Assembly: GCF_004362215.1 (NCBI RefSeq)
Contig: NZ_SNWR01000001.1
Coordinates: forward strand, 682,001-746,000
DNA from: Paractinoplanes brasiliensis
Lineage (GTDB): Bacteria; Actinomycetota; Actinomycetes; Mycobacteriales; Micromonosporaceae
DNA: 64,000 nucleotides
Direction: 5' to 3'
The notes under the pieces are model-generated. The model was not told the DNA's origin. It did not search any database and was given only the letters and a program-made list of their open reading frames with translations. Within the stretch, counting starts at the first letter, position 1. Every line of letters starts with the position of its first letter. A program made the position numbers and the translations under genes. Positions 60,662 through 64,000 of this stretch are shown one piece after another.

Positions 60662-61780
60662 TCACACACCGATGGGGTCCGCCGCCGCCCACGGCGCACT
60701 CAGCCGCGTCCTGATGTGTTCGATGAGCGGCCGCAGCCCGCAGCACTCGTCCCGATGCCCGGGATGGTGCCGCCGCGACACGTACCGCTCGTGCGGGCAC
60801 CAGCCGTTGCAGACGGCGTACTCGGGGCAGCGCCGCATCCGTTCGTGCGCGGCCGCCTCCTCCGCCCGCAGCGCGGCCATGGCCGGGCCTGCACGCATCG
60901 CCGCGAAGGAGTCAATCTCCACGTGGCCTAGGGTGTAGCGGTCGTCGCCGCGGAACAGGTCGCAGTGTGCGACCTCGCCCGACGGCTCGACGAGGTAGAA
61001 CGAGCCCAGACAGCCGCCGGCGAGGGTGCAGCTGCCGGCCGCGCCGAGCCGGATCCGGTTCTCGACCGACCGCAGCTCCCGGACGTCGATCGCCGCGTCG
61101 CCCCGCTCCCGCCAGCAGTCGTACAGCTCCGCGAGGAACGCCGTCGTGCGCTGCGGGTCGAGGTAGCCGGCGATCGGTGTGCCGGGCCGGGCGTTCGGCT
61201 GGTTGACGGGCTTCACGCTGAGCAGCGAGTAGCGGGTGACGCCCAGCGCGGCCATCGCCTCCAGCGTGACCCGGGCACCGGCCCGGACGGCCTCCTCACC
61301 CAGCACCATCAGCACGGTGAAGTCCACACCATGGCGGCGCAGCACGGCGATTCCCGCCTCCACGTCGGCGAACGTCGGCCGCCCCGAGACCGTTCGCCGG
61401 TGCCGGTCGTGGATGTGCGGCGGGCCGTCGAGACTGATGCCGACCCCGAAGCCGTACGCGGCCAGGAACCGCGCCCAGGCGTCCGTCAGCCGCGTGCCGT
61501 TGGTCTGGATGATGTTGCGCACTGACTGGCCGGGGCGGCGCAGGCGCTGCTGCAGGAAGATCGCCCTGCGGTAGAAGTCCATCGGCAGCAGCGTGGTCTC
61601 GCCGCCGTGCCAGATGAAGTCCACCGAGCCGTGCTCGGGGTCCCCCAGCGCCCGCGCGACGAGCGCCGCCAGGACCGGCAGTCGCATGGTCTGCCCGGGG
61701 CCCGCCGCCCAGTCGTGACAGTACGTGCAGCGGAGGTTGCACAGCCGGGTCGCCTTGACGATGAGCCCGACGTTCCTCAT
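60662..61780 (-). CDS. radical SAM/SPASM peptide-modifying enzyme
   Basis: The 372-residue protein has the radical SAM cluster motif CNLRCTYC at about residues 14-21. It also shows FIWHGGET, IQTNGTRL and ISLDGPPHIHD, typical of peptide-modifying and sulfatase-maturase-like enzymes, and a C-terminal SPASM-type Cys set: CTLAGGCLGSFYLVEPSG, HCDLF, RRCPEYAVCNGWCPHERY and ECCG. It would bind one radical SAM cluster and auxiliary 4Fe-4S clusters. Its ATG overlaps the stop of the small gene upstream, so it is the third gene of an overlapping operon with two leader-like proteins, the best candidates for its substrates. It ends within a few bases of the IS701 fragment. Confidence 0.9.
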   Translation of the reverse strand: MRNVGLIVKATRLCNLRCTYCHDWAAGPGQTMRLPVLAALVARALGDPEHGSVDFIWHGGETTLLPMDFYRRAIFLQQRLRRPGQSVRNIIQTNGTRLTDAWARFLAAYGFGVGISLDGPPHIHDRHRRTVSGRPTFADVEAGIAVLRRHGVDFTVLMVLGEEAVRAGARVTLEAMAALGVTRYSLLSVKPVNQPNARPGTPIAGYLDPQRTTAFLAELYDCWRERGDAAIDVRELRSVENRIRLGAAGSCTLAGGCLGSFYLVEPSGEVAHCDLFRGDDRYTLGHVEIDSFAAMRAGPAMAALRAEEAAAHERMRRCPEYAVCNGWCPHERYVSRRHHPGHRDECCGLRPLIEHIRTRLSAPWAAADPIGV

Positions 61781-62019
61781 GCCGGCCGCCCCGCGCCCGG
61801 CCCGGCGGCACCGGCGACCACGGCGGCCTCCTCGGCGCTGAGCAGCCCGACCGGTTCGAGGAACCGCATGCGCTCCATCGGGTCCATCGAACCGGCGAGC
61901 AGCCGCTCAAGCAGGACCCGCTCGGCCGGCCGGAGCTGGTCGGCCCACCTGCCGAGCCGCCGCGCCAGCGACGCTGCGTCCGCCGGGCTCGCCCCGGTGA
62001 CCCGCAGCCCGGCGCTCAT
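61777..62019 (-). CDS. 80-residue leader-like protein of the radical SAM RiPP locus
   Basis: The ATG at 62019 overlaps the precursor stop (ATGA); a GTG at 62034 is the alternative. The sequence LARRLGRWADQLRPAERVLL closely parallels TKLNAWADALPPGEKALLRL in the upstream peptide, so the two share a leader-like module. This one ends with EEAAVVAGAAGPGAGRPA and has no Trp in the tail, so it is unlikely to be a W-x-K substrate. It may be a stand-alone leader-binding partner, a decoy or a second substrate with another motif. Confidence 0.7.
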   Translation of the reverse strand: MSAGLRVTGASPADAASLARRLGRWADQLRPAERVLLERLLAGSMDPMERMRFLEPVGLLSAEEAAVVAGAAGPGAGRPA

Positions 62020-62342
62020 CCGCTCTTCTTCCACGGTTCGGAGGACTTCTGCCAGCGGTCAGGCTCCGGCTTCCTGTCCCCGGTGGCCGACGGGGCCTGG
62101 AGCGCGCCGGCTTCGACCAGCTCGCGCAGGAAGGGCCCGACGACCTCGTCGAGTCCTTGCTCCGCCGGGAATGTGAAGTCGATCCCCTCGTCCCGGTCGG
62201 GTCCACGCCCGGCGGAGCGTTCCAGCACGAGCCGCAGGAGTGCCTTCTCTCCCGGCGGCAGCGCGTCGGCCCAGGCGTTGAGCTTGGTGAGGAAGCTGTG
62301 CAGCTCGGCGTCGTCGATCGCTTCGTCCGAGGCTGTGGACAT
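62016..62342 (-). CDS. candidate radical-SAM RiPP precursor with two W-x-K motifs
   Basis: ATG at 62342 with GAGGAG five bases upstream. The 108-residue peptide has a helical leader-like part (SFLTKLNAWADALPPGEKAL) and an extended tail that ends DRWQKSSEPWKKSG. This tail has two W-x-K triplets (WQK and WKK). Aromatic-x-x triplets are known to be cross-linked by radical SAM enzymes that make three-residue cyclophanes, and W-x-K occurs in darobactin-type chemistry. Modification at these sites is inference. No protease or exporter gene is seen nearby. The upstream 260 bases (62343-62603) contain no gene that I can call. Confidence 0.72.
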   Translation of the reverse strand: MSTASDEAIDDAELHSFLTKLNAWADALPPGEKALLRLVLERSAGRGPDRDEGIDFTFPAEQGLDEVVGPFLRELVEAGALQAPSATGDRKPEPDRWQKSSEPWKKSG

Positions 62343-62603
62343 GATTGCTCCTCATTGCATAGCGTGCCGGTTCTGCAACACAACGTAATGCAGGGCGCGG
62401 CGATTCGCTCGTTTTTCGAGCCGCCGTCGTCACAGCGCCGCTGGCGAGCGGCGGCGCCGACGTTGCGCTCGTAGGCGACCGAGGCGACCGTAATGCGCAG
62501 CCGGTCAAACCCGGTGTCATCGCCGATCAGCAGCCCGTTCCGGCGACCGGAGCGCTCGATCCCATGGTCACGCACACCAGCCCGACCGCCGTTGCAGTGC
62601 TAA

Positions 62604-63464
62604 CTAGAGGTTGTGCACGGCCAGCACGTCCGCCAGGGCCTTCGCAGGGACGCCGCGGCCGTCGGGACGCGGCCAGTGCACGCTGACCTCGTCGAAGCCC
62701 AGCGCGGCGAGGCGGCCGACGGTGTCGGCGTAGCGGTCGCGGCTCTCGAACGGCCAGTACGACTCGAGGCCCACGTTGACGATCCGGCGGATCCGGCGGC
62801 CCTCGAGCACCGCGTCGAGCTGCCCGGACTGCTTCTCGAGGGCGGCGAACCACTCCTCGGGGCTCACGGCGGGACCGTACGGGCCGTACGTGACCCAGGC
62901 CTGGCCGTGCCTGGCGACCAGGCCCAGCGAGCGCGGACCGGTGCCGGCCACGGTGAACGGCACCCGCGGCGTCTGCACACAGCCGGGCAGCTGGTGGGCG
63001 TCGACCGCGTGGTAGCGCTCGCCGTGGGCGGTGACGACGGGCTCGACCAGCAGCTTGTCGAGCAGCCCGATCCACTCGGCGAAGCGGTCCATGCGCTCGC
63101 GCGGGGTCAGCCGCGGCTCGCCCAGCACCAGCGCGTCCAGGCTCTCGGTGCCGGCGCCCAGGCCGACCTCGAGGCGGCCGCCGCTGAGCTGGTCGAGGGT
63201 CATCAGCTCCTTGGCGAACGGCACCGGGTGGCGGTAGTTGGGCGTGGCGACCTGCACGCCGAGGCGGACCCGCTCGGTGGCCCCGGCCGCGGCGGCGAGC
63301 AGCGGCACGCAGCCGTACCAGGGGTTGTCGCGCAGCAGCGGCCAGGTCAGGTGGTCGTACGTCCAGACGGTGTGCACCCCGGCCCGCTCCGCCTCGACCA
63401 CCTCGGCCAGCCAGGCGCTCGTGGGGTGGCGGTCGGGAAGCACCAGCACCGACAGATCGGTCAT
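62604..63464 (-). CDS. LLM-class (F420/flavin) oxidoreductase
   Basis: The 286-residue protein has the TIM-barrel luciferase-like monooxygenase pattern: VWTYDHLTWPLLRDNPWYG, RLGVQVATPNYRHPVPFAKEL, LDQLSGGRLEVGLGAGTE and FTVAGTGPRSL. The LDQLSGGRxxxGxGAG block is typical of F420-dependent members of this class. Its ATG overlaps the stop of the next gene upstream (ornithine cyclodeaminase family) by four bases, so they form an operon. Substrate unknown. It might tailor the neighbouring RiPP but is not transcriptionally continuous with certainty. Confidence 0.85.
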   Translation of the reverse strand: MTDLSVLVLPDRHPTSAWLAEVVEAERAGVHTVWTYDHLTWPLLRDNPWYGCVPLLAAAAGATERVRLGVQVATPNYRHPVPFAKELMTLDQLSGGRLEVGLGAGTESLDALVLGEPRLTPRERMDRFAEWIGLLDKLLVEPVVTAHGERYHAVDAHQLPGCVQTPRVPFTVAGTGPRSLGLVARHGQAWVTYGPYGPAVSPEEWFAALEKQSGQLDAVLEGRRIRRIVNVGLESYWPFESRDRYADTVGRLAALGFDEVSVHWPRPDGRGVPAKALADVLAVHNL

Positions 63465-64000
63465 CCCAGCGCCTCCACCACTGCGGCCGCGATCACGAGG
63501 TCCTCCCAGCCCATCCCCACGGTCTTGATCAGCCTGGGCCGGGCGGGGATGGTTCCCCGGACCAGGTCGGCGAAGGTCACGAGCTCAGTCTCGTCGAGGC
63601 CGGCCTGAATGATGTCACCGGCTTCCCGTACGGCCACCGCGCGCGACTCGACCAGCGCGCCGCAGCGTCGCACGGTCTCGGTGTCGACCTCGCGGGCCTC
63701 GGGCTCGTGCGAGCCGACGGCGACCACGACAGCGCCTGGTTTCAGCCGGCGACCGTCGAAGAGCGGCTCGCGCGCGGTGGTGCAGCAGGCCACGATGTCG
63801 GCGTCGGCCACCGCGTCCGCGTCGGCCACCTCGGCCTTGGCGATCTCCCCGGCGAATCGGGTGGTCCGCTCGTGGCTGCGCCCGACGACTCGTACGGAGT
63901 CAATGGGACGCACCGCCCGCAGCGCCTCGATGTGACCGCGCGCCTGCGGACCTGTGCCGAAGACGACGAGCTTGCGGACGCCGGGCGGCGCGACGAGGTC
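63461..64000 (-). CDS. ornithine cyclodeaminase/mu-crystallin family protein (partial)
   Basis: The gene runs off the right edge of the window, so its N-terminal part is missing. The visible C-terminal 180 residues show a Rossmann-like NAD(P)-binding region, VVVFGTGPQARG-like at the edge and VRVVGRSHERTTRF, then ADIVACCTTAREPLFDG, VVAVGSHEPEAREVDTETVR and a C-terminal GMGWEDLVIAAAVVEAL. These are marks of ornithine cyclodeaminase and related ketimine reductases (often proline- or alanine-forming, NAD-dependent). It is co-transcribed with the LLM oxidoreductase. Confidence 0.8.
   Translation of the reverse strand, partial: DLVAPPGVRKLVVFGTGPQARGHIEALRAVRPIDSVRVVGRSHERTTRFAGEIAKAEVADADAVADADIVACCTTAREPLFDGRRLKPGAVVVAVGSHEPEAREVDTETVRRCGALVESRAVAVREAGDIIQAGLDETELVTFADLVRGTIPARPRLIKTVGMGWEDLVIAAAVVEALG

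Overview
The window is very GC-rich and reads as chromosomal DNA of a filamentous actinomycete. Many secreted hydrolases, a SARP regulator, an apparent F420-type LLM oxidoreductase, GTG starts, 4-base stop/start overlaps and nSTAND/WD40 proteins suggest Micromonosporaceae (Actinoplanes-like). That placement is inference from gene content, not from a marker gene. I see no rRNA, tRNA or CRISPR array.

Layout. 1-5.7 kb: the end of a membrane-anchored PstS-like protein, then a minus-strand block of secreted proteins (lipoprotein, two I36-type inhibitor-like proteins, a trypsin-like protease with propeptide). 5.85-14.9 kb: two giant nSTAND NTPase/WD40 proteins, each with 14 WD40 blades. One has an XRE helix-turn-helix at its N-terminus. 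The other has a trypsin-like domain and is coupled to a small TCAD1-type protein. Between them lie remnants of a GDSL hydrolase and an IS630 transposase. 15.0-20.3 kb: a two-component system divergent from a lipoprotein/adaptor/MacB-type ABC exporter operon. 20.5-21.2 kb: a decayed SDR gene.

21.5-29.5 kb: a compact RiPP cluster for azole- and dehydroamino-acid-containing peptides. It holds a Cys-rich precursor, a SpaB_C-type protein, a YcaO cyclodehydratase, a ThiF-like partner, an RRE/ThiF-SagB dehydrogenase fusion and a LanB glutamylation protein. Almost all are joined by overlaps. 29.6-34.9 kb: a methyltransferase remnant, a GH10 xylanase with CBM2, a SARP-NB-ARC-TPR regulator and, just downstream, a small secreted protein whose promoter carries three perfect 11-bp repeats typical of a SARP operator. 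35.0-38.8 kb: a three-gene phosphorelay. 38.9-43.4 kb: a two-gene nonribosomal locus (ATP-grasp ligase plus A-T-R NRPS with a valine-like code).

43.7-53.2 kb: secreted phytase-like esterase, GH43, a truncated GH105, a discoidin-domain protein and two divergent DUF4360 proteins. 53.3-58.7 kb: a LacI-type sensor fused to GGDEF-EAL, an alpha/beta hydrolase and a PucR-type regulator. 58.7-60.7 kb: a gene graveyard with IS3 and IS701 transposase remnants, a DUF7336-like pseudogene and a NucA/NucB remnant beside a possible immunity protein. 60.7-62.3 kb: a second RiPP locus, with a radical SAM/SPASM enzyme and two small leader-like proteins, one ending in two W-x-K motifs. 62.6-64.0 kb: an LLM oxidoreductase and a partial ornithine cyclodeaminase-family gene.

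The strongest candidates for undescribed biology are the radical-SAM W-x-K locus, the RRE/ThiF-SagB fusion azole cluster, the paired 14-blade nSTAND proteins, and the A-T-R plus ATP-grasp pair.
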